Positions 1 to 10,151 of a stretch of 64,000 bases of DNA are shown here, in pieces. The position numbers and the translations under genes were made by a program. The stretch is from Sphingobacterium bovistauri (GTDB taxonomy: Bacteria; Bacteroidota; Bacteroidia; Sphingobacteriales; Sphingobacteriaceae): NCBI RefSeq assembly GCF_020295405.1, contig NZ_JADEYP010000002.1:1-64000 (forward strand), given 5' to 3'. Below the pieces are notes generated by a model. That model was not told the DNA's origin and searched no databases. It was given only the letters and a program-made list of their open reading frames with translations. Every line of letters starts with the position of its first letter. The stretch's first letter is position 1.

Positions 1-53
1 ATTGTACTTTCATATCGTTTTTTGGGTGCACCTCAATTTACAAAAAATTGAGG

Positions 54-96
54 ACAAAAAACATAAGCCCCGCCATTATTTTTTAATGACGGGGCT
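54..96 (-). terminator. Intrinsic terminator after ilvA
   Basis: An inverted repeat has arms at 66-78 and 84-96 (AGCCCCGCCATTA against TAATGACGGGGCT, one mismatch) around a short T loop. Read on the minus strand it is followed by TTATGTTTTTTG, a U-rich tail. It lies just beyond the ilvA stop codon and probably ends the whole ilv/leu transcript. Confidence 0.8.
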
Positions 97-133
97 CTTT
101 AATTAACAGACCTTTTTAGACAGCCTCTTTGTT

Positions 134-1387
134 TTAAACTAAATATTCGAACAATGTTTGATCTTTATTAATCTCAATAAAATCAAATTTATATTCTTTT
201 AATCGCTCGATGAATGGTATATAGTCATTTGGACTATTCAATTCTATTCCAATCAATGCAGGACCACGTTCGCGTTCTGTTTTCTTTATATATTCAAAAC
301 GGGTAATATCATCTTTAGGTCCCAATACTTCGGTTACTAAAAGGCGAAGTGCGCCTGGTCTTTGCGGGAAGCGTACAATAAAGTAATGTTTGAAACCTTC
401 ATAAAGCAATGACATTTCTTTGATCTCGCCCATACGATCGATGTCATTATTACCCCCTGATACGATACAAACGACTTTCTTGCCTTTGATTTCCTCTTTG
501 TGGAACTCTAATGCTGCAATTGCTAATGCACCAGCTGGCTCTGCTACGATAGCATCTTTGTTGTACAATTCTAATATCGTCGTACAGATTTTTCCTTCAG
601 GAATAGATTTAACTGAATCTAATAATTGTGAACTGATATCATACGTCAATTGACCAATTTTCTTTACAGCAGCACCATCTACGAATTTGTTGATCTGCTC
701 TAGTTCGATAGGGCCTCCATTTGCTAGCGCAGCTTGCATAGATGGAGCTCCTTCAGGCTCTACACCATATAGTTTGGTTGTTGGCGAATATTTGCGCATG
801 TGATAGCTCACACCGGAAGACAACCCTCCACCACCGATAGGCAAAAGAATAGCGTCAACGTCAGCAAGATCTTCCAAAATTTCAACAGCTACAGTTCCTT
901 GTCCTTCAATAATCTGTAAATCATCGAAAGGAGGGATGAAAGTCATGTTGTTTTGTGCGCAATAATCCAATGCAGCTTTTTGACAATCGTCAAATGTATC
1001 ACCTGTCAGAATGATTTCGATATTGCCATTACCCCACATTTCTGTTTGTGTAATCTTTTGACGTGGGGTAGGACCTGGCATAAAAATTACACCTTTGATG
1101 TCTAATCGTTTGCATGACAATGCAACCCCTTGGGCGTGATTGCCGGCACTTGCGCATACTACACCTGCAGCACGTTGTTCGTTCGTTAGTAAGGAAATTT
1201 TGTTAAATGCTCCTCGTAATTTATATGAGCGTACAACTTGTAGGTCTTCTCTTTTTAAATAAATATCAGCGCCATATTTTTCGGACAAATGCAGATTGTA
1301 TTGCAGAGGTGTCCGTGTTACTACAGTTTTGATTCTTTCTTTTGCTTCTAGACTATTTATAGTTAGAGCAGCTATATCTAAACTCAT
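134..1387 (-). CDS. ilvA: Threonine ammonia-lyase (threonine dehydratase), biosynthetic
   Basis: It deaminates L-threonine to 2-oxobutanoate with pyridoxal phosphate, the first step towards isoleucine. The 417-residue protein has a fold-type II PLP domain. The SYKLRGA motif near residue 55 holds the Schiff-base lysine, the SAGNHAQG loop binds the phosphate and a glycine-rich GGGGLSSG loop follows near residue 185. From about residue 330 there is one ACT-like regulatory region (HYFIVRFPQRPGALR), as in single-ACT IlvA, whereas E. coli IlvA has two. That suggests isoleucine feedback, which is family inference. It is the last gene of the ilv/leu operon, 49 bp after leuA, and is followed by a hairpin terminator. 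Confidence 0.95.
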   Translation of the reverse strand: MSLDIAALTINSLEAKERIKTVVTRTPLQYNLHLSEKYGADIYLKREDLQVVRSYKLRGAFNKISLLTNEQRAAGVVCASAGNHAQGVALSCKRLDIKGVIFMPGPTPRQKITQTEMWGNGNIEIILTGDTFDDCQKAALDYCAQNNMTFIPPFDDLQIIEGQGTVAVEILEDLADVDAILLPIGGGGLSSGVSYHMRKYSPTTKLYGVEPEGAPSMQAALANGGPIELEQINKFVDGAAVKKIGQLTYDISSQLLDSVKSIPEGKICTTILELYNKDAIVAEPAGALAIAALEFHKEEIKGKKVVCIVSGGNNDIDRMGEIKEMSLLYEGFKHYFIVRFPQRPGALRLLVTEVLGPKDDITRFEYIKKTERERGPALIGIELNSPNDYIPFIERLKEYKFDFIEINKDQTLFEYLV

Positions 1388-1436
1388 GGTAATTGTTTAT
1401 TTATGAGTTTAAAGGCTAGAATTCTAGCCTTTAAAT

Positions 1437-2591
1437 TTATTTTACTAACGTCAATAAATCTTCGTCAGTGATTTCTTTTTTAGCATCTGCTAAAACCAAG
1501 AAACGCTCGTATGTATTAGCTAATACCTCTTTATCTAAGTGATGACCAAGACGTTCTAAGTGATGTTTCAACGCATGACGACCTGAACGAGCAGTCAAGA
1601 TAATATCCGCTTCAGCTAGGCCAACGTCCTCAGGACGCATGATTTCGTAAGTCTCACGGTGTTTCAAGAAACCATCTTGGTGAATACCTGATGAGTGTGC
1701 AAATGCATTGCGACCTACGATCGCTTTATTAGGCTGAACGGGCATATTCATCATTTCGCTCACTTTGCGTGAAAGATAAGTGAACATTTTGCTATCGATA
1801 TTTGATGTTAAGCTACCAAATTCTTTATTGTGCACTTTCAAGATCATGGCTACTTCTTCCAAAGAAGTGTTACCAGCACGTTCGCCAATACCATTGATCG
1901 TACATTCAATTTGACGTGCACCATTCTGAACAGCAGCAATAGAGTTCGCTGTTGCTAGACCCAAATCATTGTGGCAGTGAGCAGAAATGATTGCTTGATC
2001 GATATTGCTTACATTCTCTTTTAAGTACTTGATAATATTGCCATATTGATGCGGTAAGCAGTAGCCATTTGTGTCAGGGATATTCACAACAGTAGCGCCT
2101 GCTGCAATAACACCTTCGATCATACGAGCTAAGTATTCTGGATTCGAACGACCTGCGTCTTCAGCATAAAATTCGACGTCTTCAACAAATTGTTTTGCAT
2201 ACTTTACGGCTGCGATACCGCGTTCCAAAATTGCATCGTGTGTACTGTTGAATTTGTATTGAATATGAACGTCAGAGGTTCCGATACCTGTGTGGATACG
2301 TGGTCTCTTTGCGTATTTTAAAGCTTCAGCAGCTACTTTGATGTCATTTTCATTAGCACGTGTTAACGCACAAATGATCACATCATTTACAGCTTTTGAT
2401 AATTCTACAACAGACTGAAAATCACCAGGGCTTGACACTGGGAAACCTGCTTCGATGATATCTACACCTAAGCGTTCAAGATCTTTTGCAATTTCGACTT
2501 TTTCAAGAGTTGTCAATTGACATCCCGGTACTTGCTCGCCATCACGTAACGTCGTGTCGAAAATGTATAAGTGATTCGGATCGTGTAACAT
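1437..2591 (-). CDS. leuA: 2-isopropylmalate synthase, short form
   Basis: It condenses acetyl-CoA with 2-oxoisovalerate, committing carbon to leucine. The DRE-TIM barrel signature is clear: [12 protein letters not shown] at residues 12-23 and the metal-binding [13 protein letters not shown] motif near residue 205. The protein is only 384 residues, against about 500 or more for allosteric isopropylmalate synthases. It ends shortly after the [11 protein letters not shown] segment, so the C-terminal leucine-binding LeuA dimer domain is missing. Short forms of this kind occur in Bacteroidota, and homocitrate or citramalate synthases share the barrel. Position beside leuB, leuC and leuD makes isopropylmalate synthase by far the best reading. 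Confidence 0.93.
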   Translation of the reverse strand: MLHDPNHLYIFDTTLRDGEQVPGCQLTTLEKVEIAKDLERLGVDIIEAGFPVSSPGDFQSVVELSKAVNDVIICALTRANENDIKVAAEALKYAKRPRIHTGIGTSDVHIQYKFNSTHDAILERGIAAVKYAKQFVEDVEFYAEDAGRSNPEYLARMIEGVIAAGATVVNIPDTNGYCLPHQYGNIIKYLKENVSNIDQAIISAHCHNDLGLATANSIAAVQNGARQIECTINGIGERAGNTSLEEVAMILKVHNKEFGSLTSNIDSKMFTYLSRKVSEMMNMPVQPNKAIVGRNAFAHSSGIHQDGFLKHRETYEIMRPEDVGLAEADIILTARSGRHALKHHLERLGHHLDKEVLANTYERFLVLADAKKEITDEDLLTLVK

Positions 2592-2628
2592 AATCTTTTC
2601 CTTTATATGATTATACCTTGGTTATTTC

Positions 2629-3702
2629 TTACTTTATAAATTCTAAAACTTTAGCACCCATTTCGTTTGTGCCCAAAATTTTGTCTGCTGGTGTATCTGC
2701 ATTTGCAATATCACCTGTTCTCCAGCCCGCTTTCAAAGTATCTGCTACCGCCGTAGTTACAGTTTTAGCTTCTTCTTGTAGACCAAATGCAATATCCAAC
2801 AACAATGCTGCCGATAGGATAGAAGCTAATGGATTCGCTTTATTCTGTCCAGCGATATCGTGTGCAGAACCGTGGATAGGCTCAAAGAAACCTGTGCTGT
2901 CACCGATAGAAGCTGAAGCCAACATACCCATTGAACCCGCAATTTGTGAAGCTTCATCTGTCAAGATATCACCAAACAAATTTGCAGTCAATACCACATC
3001 AAATTTTTTCGGATTTTTAACTAATTGCATTGCTGCATTGTCGATAAACATGTGTTCTGTCTCTACATCCGAATATTCTTTAGCTAATTCTTGAACTACT
3101 TCCCTCCAAAGGCGTGAAGTTTCTAAAACGTTAGCTTTATCTACTGAACATAATTTTTTGCCACGTGTACGAGCTGCTTCATATGCCTTACGTGCAATAC
3201 GCTCTACTTCATAACGGTGGTAATTCATTAAATCCGAAGCAAAAGTATTGTCTTCATTGCGTTTTTTCTCACCGAAGTACACATCACCTGTCAATTCACG
3301 GAAGAATAAAATATCTGTTCCACGTAACACTTCAGGTTTTAAGCTTGAAGCATCTAATAATTCATCAAATAATAGAATAGGACGTAAGTTGGCGTACAAA
3401 CCCAACTCTTTACGAATTTTCAATAAACCTTGCTCAGGACGAATTTTCGCTGAAGGATCGTTGTCGTATTTGGCATGACCAATCGCACCAAATAAAATCG
3501 CATCCGAAGCTTTTGCTTTTTCAAGAGTTTCATCTGGTAATGGATTACCTTTTGCTTCTATTGCTGTGTGCCCCATGATCGCTTCATCAAAAGCAAATTC
3601 ATGGTTATACTTTACAGCAATAGCCTCTAAGGCTTGCTTTCCCCATATTGTAACCTCTTGTCCAATTCCATCACCTGGAATGATTAGAATATTTTTCTTC
3701 AT
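2629..3702 (-). CDS. leuB: 3-isopropylmalate dehydrogenase
   Basis: It oxidises and decarboxylates 3-isopropylmalate to 2-oxoisocaproate using NAD+. At 357 residues it matches the family. The N-terminal IIPGDGIGQEV motif, the DNAAMQLV and NLFGDILTDEAS substrate and metal motifs, and the GFFEPIHGSAHDIAGQ adenine-binding region are all visible. It lies 37 bp before leuA and only 3 bp after the twin ABC ATPase gene, so it is surely part of the same transcript. Confidence 0.96.
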   Translation of the reverse strand: MKKNILIIPGDGIGQEVTIWGKQALEAIAVKYNHEFAFDEAIMGHTAIEAKGNPLPDETLEKAKASDAILFGAIGHAKYDNDPSAKIRPEQGLLKIRKELGLYANLRPILLFDELLDASSLKPEVLRGTDILFFRELTGDVYFGEKKRNEDNTFASDLMNYHRYEVERIARKAYEAARTRGKKLCSVDKANVLETSRLWREVVQELAKEYSDVETEHMFIDNAAMQLVKNPKKFDVVLTANLFGDILTDEASQIAGSMGMLASASIGDSTGFFEPIHGSAHDIAGQNKANPLASILSAALLLDIAFGLQEEAKTVTTAVADTLKAGWRTGDIANADTPADKILGTNEMGAKVLEFIK

Positions 3703-3705
3703 TTG

Positions 3706-5172
3706 TTATGCTACTGTTTCTAATATATTTTCTATGGCTTTTACTTCGCCCTTCTCTAATACAATTTTATGTTCGATGCATGATGGCAATTGCGACACAT
3801 AATGACCTACATAAATTAATGTCTTGCCATAATGCGCCAATTCGTCCACTACATCGTTAAAATATTTGGTTTGGTCATTATCCAAACCTTGGCAAGGTTC
3901 ATCCAACACCAATAATGGTGGATTTTTGATAATTGTTCTTGCCAGCAATGCTAGTCTTTGTTTGCCTAGCGGTAAAGTGTGTAGATTTTTATTTTTGACA
4001 TCCATCAAATCAAAAAACTCCAATAATTCTTCAATTTGTGTTTTCTCTTGGAATTTTACATCAATAAACCAACCAATACTGTCGTAAAAACCCGATGCAA
4101 TAGTATGCCAGACAGTAGCGTTTTGATCAAAATACCAATGAATCTCGGGGGAAATAATCCCGATTTTTTGTTTTATATCCCAAATGCTTTCACCCGAACC
4201 TCTCTTATTTCCAAATAGTGAAAGATTATGTCCATAGGCTTGAGGGTGGTCGCCGTTGATAAGACTCAGTAGGGTCGACTTACCAGAACCATTTGGTCCT
4301 TGTAACAACCATTTTTCGCCAACATTTATTTTCCAAGACACATCCTTCAATACGACCTTATCTCCGTAGCGAATGAAAATATTATTCAATTCGGCTACAG
4401 TATCAAAATTTGTCTCAGGAATTGCACGTAAGAATGCTGGTAGTTCCTTTTGCTGACGTTTTTTATCTTTTGCAAAGTCAGCTTGAGAATCCACAATTTC
4501 TATTTTGCCATCTACTAAATGTGCATAACGATTGATAGATTGTGGCAACAGGGTGTCGTTTGTAATCAAGATTAGCTGTACACCTTCTTGCACCAACTCA
4601 TCCAGCCAATTGTTCAACACCACTCTTGAATTTTTGTCCAAACCAGTATACGGTTCGTCAATAATTAATAGTTGCGGTTTCTCCCATAATCCACGAACCA
4701 ATTGCAATTTCTTGTGTTCTCCACTCGACAATTCAATCAGTTGAGATGATTGCACATCTTCAAATCCAAAATCCTGAACGCGTTGTTGAATATCCGAAAA
4801 ATCTAGGTTTTCCTTTTTTGCAAAATGTTCCAACTCAGCTTTCACTGTTAAGGTATCATGACCTTGATGATGGTTATAGCGTTGTTGGTAGTAAAAATTG
4901 CGATCGCCTTCCAGATTGGTAAATTGATACCAATTGGAGATGTATGTAACCTTAGCAGGAAGTGATTTTGAATCATCAAAAGTCACTTTAACTGTGTTAT
5001 CTGTAAAAATTAATCCCGCAATAGCTTTCGCTATAGTTGTTTTGCCAGAACCAGACGTGCCTCCAATAATATAATTTTCACCTTGTTGGATAGACCAATC
5101 AAGAGAATTTAATACCAAATTATTCGGGTATTGAATAGTTAAATTATCAATATGGACGACTGGTTCTGTCAT
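3706..5172 (-). CDS. Twin-domain ABC ATPase, ModF/PhrA-like, no membrane domain
   Basis: The 488-residue protein contains two ABC ATPase domains and no transmembrane segment. Domain 1 has Walker A GGTSGSGKTT near residue 38, signature LSSGEHKK near 148 and Walker B LLIIDEP near 170. Domain 2 has Walker A GPNGSGKSTLL near 293, a degenerate signature (LPLGKQRLALLAR) and Walker B LLVLDEPCQGLD. This layout matches soluble twin ATPases of the ModF/PhrA type. No transporter permease is nearby. The gene is wedged between leuD and leuB with gaps of 6 and 3 bp, so it is co-expressed with leucine synthesis. The reason is unknown; ABC-F-like or photorepair roles are alternatives I cannot distinguish. 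Confidence 0.8.
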   Translation of the reverse strand: MTEPVVHIDNLTIQYPNNLVLNSLDWSIQQGENYIIGGTSGSGKTTIAKAIAGLIFTDNTVKVTFDDSKSLPAKVTYISNWYQFTNLEGDRNFYYQQRYNHHQGHDTLTVKAELEHFAKKENLDFSDIQQRVQDFGFEDVQSSQLIELSSGEHKKLQLVRGLWEKPQLLIIDEPYTGLDKNSRVVLNNWLDELVQEGVQLILITNDTLLPQSINRYAHLVDGKIEIVDSQADFAKDKKRQQKELPAFLRAIPETNFDTVAELNNIFIRYGDKVVLKDVSWKINVGEKWLLQGPNGSGKSTLLSLINGDHPQAYGHNLSLFGNKRGSGESIWDIKQKIGIISPEIHWYFDQNATVWHTIASGFYDSIGWFIDVKFQEKTQIEELLEFFDLMDVKNKNLHTLPLGKQRLALLARTIIKNPPLLVLDEPCQGLDNDQTKYFNDVVDELAHYGKTLIYVGHYVSQLPSCIEHKIVLEKGEVKAIENILETVA

Positions 5173-5178
5173 TAATTT

Positions 5179-5781
5179 TTATCTATAAAACGAATACGGT
5201 CTTGTTTGCTCGAAACTTTTGATTTCATCGGTATGACTCAAAATAAAGTCGATGTCATCGTATCCATTGATCAAACATGATTTTTTGTATGGATTGATTT
5301 CAAATTGAAATGATTCACCTGTTGCAGCAATTGTCAATGTCTCAGCTTCCAAATCCACCACTAATTGTGCATTTGCATCGATGAAAACTTGAGCGAATAT
5401 TTTTTCTAAGAATTCTTCTGTTACTGTAATTGGCAATACGCCATTATTCAATGCATTTCCTTTGAAAATATCAGCAAAGAAAGAGCTTACCACAACTTTG
5501 AAACCGTAGTCGTCAATCGCCCAAGCAGCGTGCTCACGTGAGGATCCACAGCCGAAGTTTTTACCAGCAACCAATACTTGACCAGAATATTGAGGATTAT
5601 TCAATACGAAGTCAGCTTTTGGCTGATTGTTGTTGTCGAAGCGCCAGTCACGGAATAAGTTTTTACCAAAACCATCACGTGTCGTTGCTTTTAAGAAACG
5701 AGCAGGAATGATTTGGTCCGTATCGATATTTTCAATCGGTAGTGGAACTACGCTTGAAGTTAATTTTTCAAATTTTTTCAT
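5179..5781 (-). CDS. leuD: 3-isopropylmalate dehydratase small subunit
   Basis: This is the small (swivelling-domain) subunit of isopropylmalate isomerase, which pairs with LeuC to convert 2- to 3-isopropylmalate. The protein is 200 residues, standard for LeuD. Hallmarks are the N-terminal [14 protein letters not shown] motif and the [17 protein letters not shown] substrate loop near residue 73. In the operon the large subunit gene lies upstream, separated by a methyltransferase gene. Confidence 0.96.
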   Translation of the reverse strand: MKKFEKLTSSVVPLPIENIDTDQIIPARFLKATTRDGFGKNLFRDWRFDNNNQPKADFVLNNPQYSGQVLVAGKNFGCGSSREHAAWAIDDYGFKVVVSSFFADIFKGNALNNGVLPITVTEEFLEKIFAQVFIDANAQLVVDLEAETLTIAATGESFQFEINPYKKSCLINGYDDIDFILSHTDEIKSFEQTRPYSFYR

Positions 5782-5839
5782 CTTTCAAAGTATAAAGTCA
5801 AAAGACTATTCGACTTATGAATTTAATTTATGTGTTGTA

Positions 5840-6661
5840 TTAATTTAAAATTGCTCTTACTTCTCTCAGCTTCATGGTCATACTTGTCGCATCATGTTCT
5901 GCCCAATTGTTGTAATCTGCGATAGCTTGCAAACGGTCTTCATCGGAGATATACCCTTCTTCAACCATTTGTTTAGAACTTGCTACTTTGGACCAAACTT
6001 TTAGCTTTTCAAGATGTGCAGGAAACATACGTTCGTAATGTTCATCGGCGTTGAAAATTTCAATTTCGCTAAAACCATGTTCTTCGAAGATATCAATCAA
6101 GTCAAAACCAATGCGATTGTTCATACCTGCATCTTTACGCCACATCAAAAACATGTTGTAAAAATTCTGCATGCTTGCTGGAATCTTTGGTGTCCAATTG
6201 ATGGCTTCGTGATTATAATCCAAAATAGATACTTGTCCATTAGGCTTCAACAATGATTTGATCTTCTCAATAGCTTTGTCTAAAGTAGAAATCCATTGAA
6301 ACGTACGCGCAGATACAATTAAGTCAAATTTTTCGTCTGATTCGAAATCTAATATATCCATATGGATAAGCTCAAGATTATCAACTTCTGAAAAAAGTGA
6401 TTTTCCTTCGTCAATAAATGACTCGGTATTATCTACTCCAATGACATAACCCGTCGGACCAACCAAGTGGGCGATATCTTTGGTAATCGAACCTGTACCA
6501 CAGCCAATATCCAAAACTCTCAAGCCAGGTTTTAAAGCTGATTTAAGTGTTCTGTAATCTTGTTCCAACGAACGTTGGTTGAAGATCGAAGAGGCATTTT
6601 GACCTGTTCTATCAATCACCTTGTTTTCGGTAACAGTTACTGCTTGACAAATTTGACACAT
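5840..6661 (-). CDS. Class I SAM-dependent methyltransferase, substrate unknown
   Basis: A 273-residue Rossmann methyltransferase. Motif I is VLDIGCGTGSI near residue 50, an acidic motif II position lies in VIGVDNTESF, and LIVSARTFQWISTLDKAIEKI resembles the post-motif region of UbiE/Methyltransf_11 enzymes. The N-terminus carries a CxxC pair (MCQICQ), which might bind metal but is not conserved in any family I can name. It sits between leuC (14 bp away) and leuD in the leucine operon. No link to branched-chain synthesis can be read from the sequence. It could be a co-regulated bystander. Confidence 0.8.
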   Translation of the reverse strand: MCQICQAVTVTENKVIDRTGQNASSIFNQRSLEQDYRTLKSALKPGLRVLDIGCGTGSITKDIAHLVGPTGYVIGVDNTESFIDEGKSLFSEVDNLELIHMDILDFESDEKFDLIVSARTFQWISTLDKAIEKIKSLLKPNGQVSILDYNHEAINWTPKIPASMQNFYNMFLMWRKDAGMNNRIGFDLIDIFEEHGFSEIEIFNADEHYERMFPAHLEKLKVWSKVASSKQMVEEGYISDEDRLQAIADYNNWAEHDATSMTMKLREVRAILN

Positions 6662-6675
6662 ATTCGAGCTTTATC

Positions 6676-8073
6676 TTAAATTAATTCTCTTACATCTGTA
6701 ACTTTACCCGTGATAGCTGCTGCTGCTGCTGTCAATGGGCTTACCAACATTGTGCGTGCATTAGGACCTTGACGGCCTTCGAAGTTTCTGTTTGAGGTCG
6801 ATACACAGTATTTTCCTGCTGGGATTTTATCCTCATTCATACCCAAACAAGCTGAACATCCTGGTTCACGCAATTGGAAACCTGCCGCTTCGAATACTTT
6901 GTCGATGCCCTCCGCTATTGCTTGCGCTTCTACTTGTTTAGAACCCGGTACAATCCACACTTCTACACCTTCTGCTTTTTGTTTACCAGAAACAAATGCC
7001 GCTACTTGACGTAAATCTTCGATACGTGAATTCGTACACGAACCAATGAAAACATAATCTACGGGTTTACCCAAAACTTTCTCGCCATCTGCAAAACCCA
7101 TATAGTCTAATGCCTTTTGGTAAGAAGGTTGCTCACTCTCAGGTTGCGCAGTTGTAGTTGGAATATTTTGTTGTACACCGATACCCATTCCTGGATTTGT
7201 ACCGTAGGTAATCATCGGTTGAATATCAGCCGCATCGAATGTTAATACTGCGTCAAACTCCGCATCTTCATCAGTGTACAATGTTTCCCAATACGCTAAT
7301 GCTTCATCCCATTTTTCACCTTTGGGTGCAAATTCTCTCCCTTTGATGTAATCGAAAGTTGTAGCATCAGGTGCGATAAGACCACCACGTGCACCCATTT
7401 CAATACTCATATTACATACAGTCATACGACCCTCCATGCTCAACGAGCGGATAGCCGAACCTGCGAATTCAACGAAATAACCTGTACCACCTGCTGCGGT
7501 AGTTTTTGAAATAACGTAAAGGATAATATCTTTTGCGCCAACACCTTTTTGCAATTCACCATTTACTTCGATTTTCATCGTTTTTGGTTTTGATTGCAAT
7601 AAACATTGTGTCGCGAAAACTTGTTCTACTTGAGAAGTACCGATACCGAAAGCAATAGCACCAAAGGCACCATGTGTAGAGGTGTGGCTATCACCACACA
7701 CCATAGTTTTTCCCGGCAAGGTAATGCCCAGCTCTGGGCCGATAACGTGTACAATGCCTTGATAAGGATGACCTAAACCATACAATTCGATGCCAAACTC
7801 TGACGTGTTTTTAGTCAACATATCCACTTGGTAGCGGGATAATTCTTCTTTAATCGGAAGGTGTTGATCTAAAGTAGGAACGTTGTGATCGGCTGTCGCA
7901 ACAGTTTGATTTGGACGGAATACAGGAAGACCTCTTTTGCGCAATCCATCGAATGCCTGAGGAGAAGTCACCTCATGAATCAAATGCGTATCGATATACA
8001 AGATATCTGGAAAACCCTCCGCACGCTTGACGACGTGAGCATCCCAAATTTTTTCTACTAATGTTTTTCCCAT
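6676..8073 (-). CDS. leuC: 3-isopropylmalate dehydratase large subunit
   Basis: This is the [4Fe-4S] aconitase-family subunit of isopropylmalate isomerase. The 465-residue length is normal. The iron-sulphur cysteines are visible in FIGSCTNSR (about residue 347) and in [13 protein letters not shown] (about residues 407-410). [15 protein letters not shown] is the family substrate motif. It is the first leu gene after ilvC, from which it is separated by a 91-bp gap containing a strong hairpin. Confidence 0.96.
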   Translation of the reverse strand: MGKTLVEKIWDAHVVKRAEGFPDILYIDTHLIHEVTSPQAFDGLRKRGLPVFRPNQTVATADHNVPTLDQHLPIKEELSRYQVDMLTKNTSEFGIELYGLGHPYQGIVHVIGPELGITLPGKTMVCGDSHTSTHGAFGAIAFGIGTSQVEQVFATQCLLQSKPKTMKIEVNGELQKGVGAKDIILYVISKTTAAGGTGYFVEFAGSAIRSLSMEGRMTVCNMSIEMGARGGLIAPDATTFDYIKGREFAPKGEKWDEALAYWETLYTDEDAEFDAVLTFDAADIQPMITYGTNPGMGIGVQQNIPTTTAQPESEQPSYQKALDYMGFADGEKVLGKPVDYVFIGSCTNSRIEDLRQVAAFVSGKQKAEGVEVWIVPGSKQVEAQAIAEGIDKVFEAAGFQLREPGCSACLGMNEDKIPAGKYCVSTSNRNFEGRQGPNARTMLVSPLTAAAAAITGKVTDVRELI

Positions 8074-8102
8074 TTCTCTTATGTATAGTATAAGTAATTT
8101 CG

Positions 8103-8138
8103 AAAGGGATAAAGGCTTTCAATGCGCTTTATCCCTTT
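8103..8138. terminator. Strong hairpin between ilvC and leuC
   Basis: Perfect 12-bp arms, AAAGGGATAAAG at 8103-8114 and CTTTATCCCTTT at 8127-8138, enclose a 12-nt loop. A T run follows on the plus strand (8136-8141) but no U-tract follows in the direction of the operon (minus strand). It could be an mRNA-stabilising or processing hairpin, a partial terminator that sets leu relative to ilv expression, or a terminator for antisense transcripts. Confidence 0.5.
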
Positions 8139-8164
8139 TTTGTAATTATCAAAATTACGAAATA

Positions 8165-9646
8165 TTAAACTGTTTTAATCGTCTTCATTGCAGTCATCGC
8201 TTTACGTAATTTACGTCCTACGATTTCTACTTGATGATTGCGCAACACGTCATTGATTTGAACCAATTTAGTGTTATCCACTGAACCATCTTTACCTTCA
8301 TTGAAGTTTTTACCAACGATATCAGTATCTACTGTTTTCATGAAATCAGCTAACAATGGTTTACAAGCTTGATCGAATAAGTAACAACCGTACTCTGCTG
8401 TATCCGAAATAACACGGTTCATTTCGAATAATTTTTTACGTGCAATCGTATTTGCGATCAATGGAGTTTCGTGCAATGACTCGTAGTAAGCAGATTCTGG
8501 TTTAATACCCGCTTCAACCATCGTTTCGAAAGCTAATTCTACACCAGCTCTTACGAAAGCAACCATCAATAAATAGTTGTCAAAGTATTCTTGCTCGTTG
8601 ATTTTAACATCACCAGCAGGAGTTTTTTCGAATGCTGTTTCACCTGTTTCAGCTCTCCATTTCAATAAGTTCGCATCACCATTAGCCCAGTCTTCCATCA
8701 TAGTTTTAGAAAACTCACCTGACATAATATCGTCTTGGTGTTTTTGGAACAATGGACGCATGATGTCTTTCAATTCTTCTGACAATTCAAAAGCTTTCAC
8801 TTTAGCAGGGTTGCTCAAACGGTCAAGCATACCTGATACACCACCGTGCTTTAAAGCTTCAGTAATTACCTCTACACCATATTGAACCAATTTAGAAGCA
8901 TATCCAGCATCAATACCTTTTTCAACCATTTTGTCAAAAGAAAGGATTGAACCAGTTTGTAACAACCCACAAAGGATTGTTTGCTCACCCATCAAGTCAG
9001 ATTTAACCTCTGCTACGAAAGATGATTTCAATACACCTGCGTGGTGACCACCTGTACCTACACAATATGCTTTTGCCTCAGCCCATCCTTTATCTTGAGG
9101 GTCATTTTCTGGGTGAACAGCGATCAATGTAGGAACACCGAAACCTCTTAAGTACTCAGCACGTACTTCAGAACCTGGACATTTAGGCGCTACCATGATT
9201 ACAGTAATATCTTTACGGATTTGCATGCCTTCTTCTACGATGTTGAAACCGTGCGAATAAGATAATGTAGCTCCTTGTTTCATCAATGGCATTACCGCAT
9301 TGATAACTGAAGTATGTTGTTTATCTGGAGTCAAGTTGATAACTAAATCCGCTGTAGGGATTAATTCGTCGTATGTACCTACGGTGAAATTGTTATCAGT
9401 TGCATTTTTCCATGAATCTCTTTTTTGCTCAATAGCTTCTTTACGTAACGCGTAAGATACATCAAGACTACTATCTCTCAGGTTTAGTCCTTGATTTAAA
9501 CCCTGCGCACCAGCACCTACGATTACGATTTTTTTACCTTTTAAAGCATTTACGCCATCAGCAAATTCTGCTGAGTCCATAAATTCTGCTACACCTAATT
9601 GGTTTAATTGCTCTCTAAGAGGTAATGTGTTAAAATAATTTGCCAT
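8165..9646 (-). CDS. ilvC: Ketol-acid reductoisomerase, class II (long form)
   Basis: It isomerises and reduces acetolactate or acetohydroxybutyrate with NADPH, for valine/leucine and isoleucine respectively. The 493-residue length marks the long class II form with a duplicated helical domain, as in E. coli (about 490 residues), not the 330-residue class I form. The Rossmann glycine motif is [17 protein letters not shown] near residue 43. [15 protein letters not shown] supplies the basic cofactor-phosphate loop. Metal-ligand regions include [10 protein letters not shown] near residue 220. It sits between the DinB-like gene and leuC. Confidence 0.95.
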   Translation of the reverse strand: MANYFNTLPLREQLNQLGVAEFMDSAEFADGVNALKGKKIVIVGAGAQGLNQGLNLRDSSLDVSYALRKEAIEQKRDSWKNATDNNFTVGTYDELIPTADLVINLTPDKQHTSVINAVMPLMKQGATLSYSHGFNIVEEGMQIRKDITVIMVAPKCPGSEVRAEYLRGFGVPTLIAVHPENDPQDKGWAEAKAYCVGTGGHHAGVLKSSFVAEVKSDLMGEQTILCGLLQTGSILSFDKMVEKGIDAGYASKLVQYGVEVITEALKHGGVSGMLDRLSNPAKVKAFELSEELKDIMRPLFQKHQDDIMSGEFSKTMMEDWANGDANLLKWRAETGETAFEKTPAGDVKINEQEYFDNYLLMVAFVRAGVELAFETMVEAGIKPESAYYESLHETPLIANTIARKKLFEMNRVISDTAEYGCYLFDQACKPLLADFMKTVDTDIVGKNFNEGKDGSVDNTKLVQINDVLRNHQVEIVGRKLRKAMTAMKTIKTV

Positions 9647-9679
9647 TGTTGTACTATTTTAAAATCTTTTCTAGTTTAT

Positions 9680-10147
9680 TTATTTGTTGATTATTCTTTT
9701 TTGCGCTGTTACATAGCCTAAATGCGTGTTGTCGTGACCTGCTGTAGTAATGATAATATCCTCAATACTATTCAATGTAGCACCATATGTGCTCGTTTCG
9801 AAAGGTGTGATATTACTTAATTTTCCAGCTTTATAATCCGCTTCAATCGCTTGGATAGAAGAAATCGCTAGCGCTTTTAATGCTTCTACTTCTTCTTGTG
9901 TAACAAAATATGTAGGTTTTGTTCCTTTGGCATAAGCTGCAGCAAATCTTACTTGACTTGCATCAGCCCAAATGCCTGATCTTACATAACATAAAATAGG
10001 AGTAGTCACTACAATATGACCAAAATTCCAAATGATGTTATTGTTGAATCCAGTAGGAATTTCATTTAACTGTTCTAATGAAAGACTTTCAATGTCTTTG
10101 ATGAAAGCTTTACGCGCGTCGATAATGAATTTAAATACCTGCTCCAT
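9680..10147 (-). CDS. DinB-superfamily four-helix protein
   Basis: A 155-residue protein of the DinB/DUF664 helical-bundle type. The pattern of a first histidine in WNFGHIVVT (about residue 43) and a second cluster HDNTHLGYV near residue 139 fits the metal-binding histidines of that superfamily. Members include DNA-damage-inducible proteins and thiol-dependent transferases; the actual reaction cannot be inferred. It is inserted between ilvN (4 bp away) and ilvC (33 bp) and must be co-transcribed with them. Confidence 0.7.
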   Translation of the reverse strand: MEQVFKFIIDARKAFIKDIESLSLEQLNEIPTGFNNNIIWNFGHIVVTTPILCYVRSGIWADASQVRFAAAYAKGTKPTYFVTQEEVEALKALAISSIQAIEADYKAGKLSNITPFETSTYGATLNSIEDIIITTAGHDNTHLGYVTAQKRIINK

Positions 10148-10151
10148 AAAA

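Noticed and set aside
2618-3094. 158-codon plus-strand open frame opposite leuB
   Set aside because: It is antisense to a full, well-conserved leuB and has no recognisable domain; it is a shadow frame.
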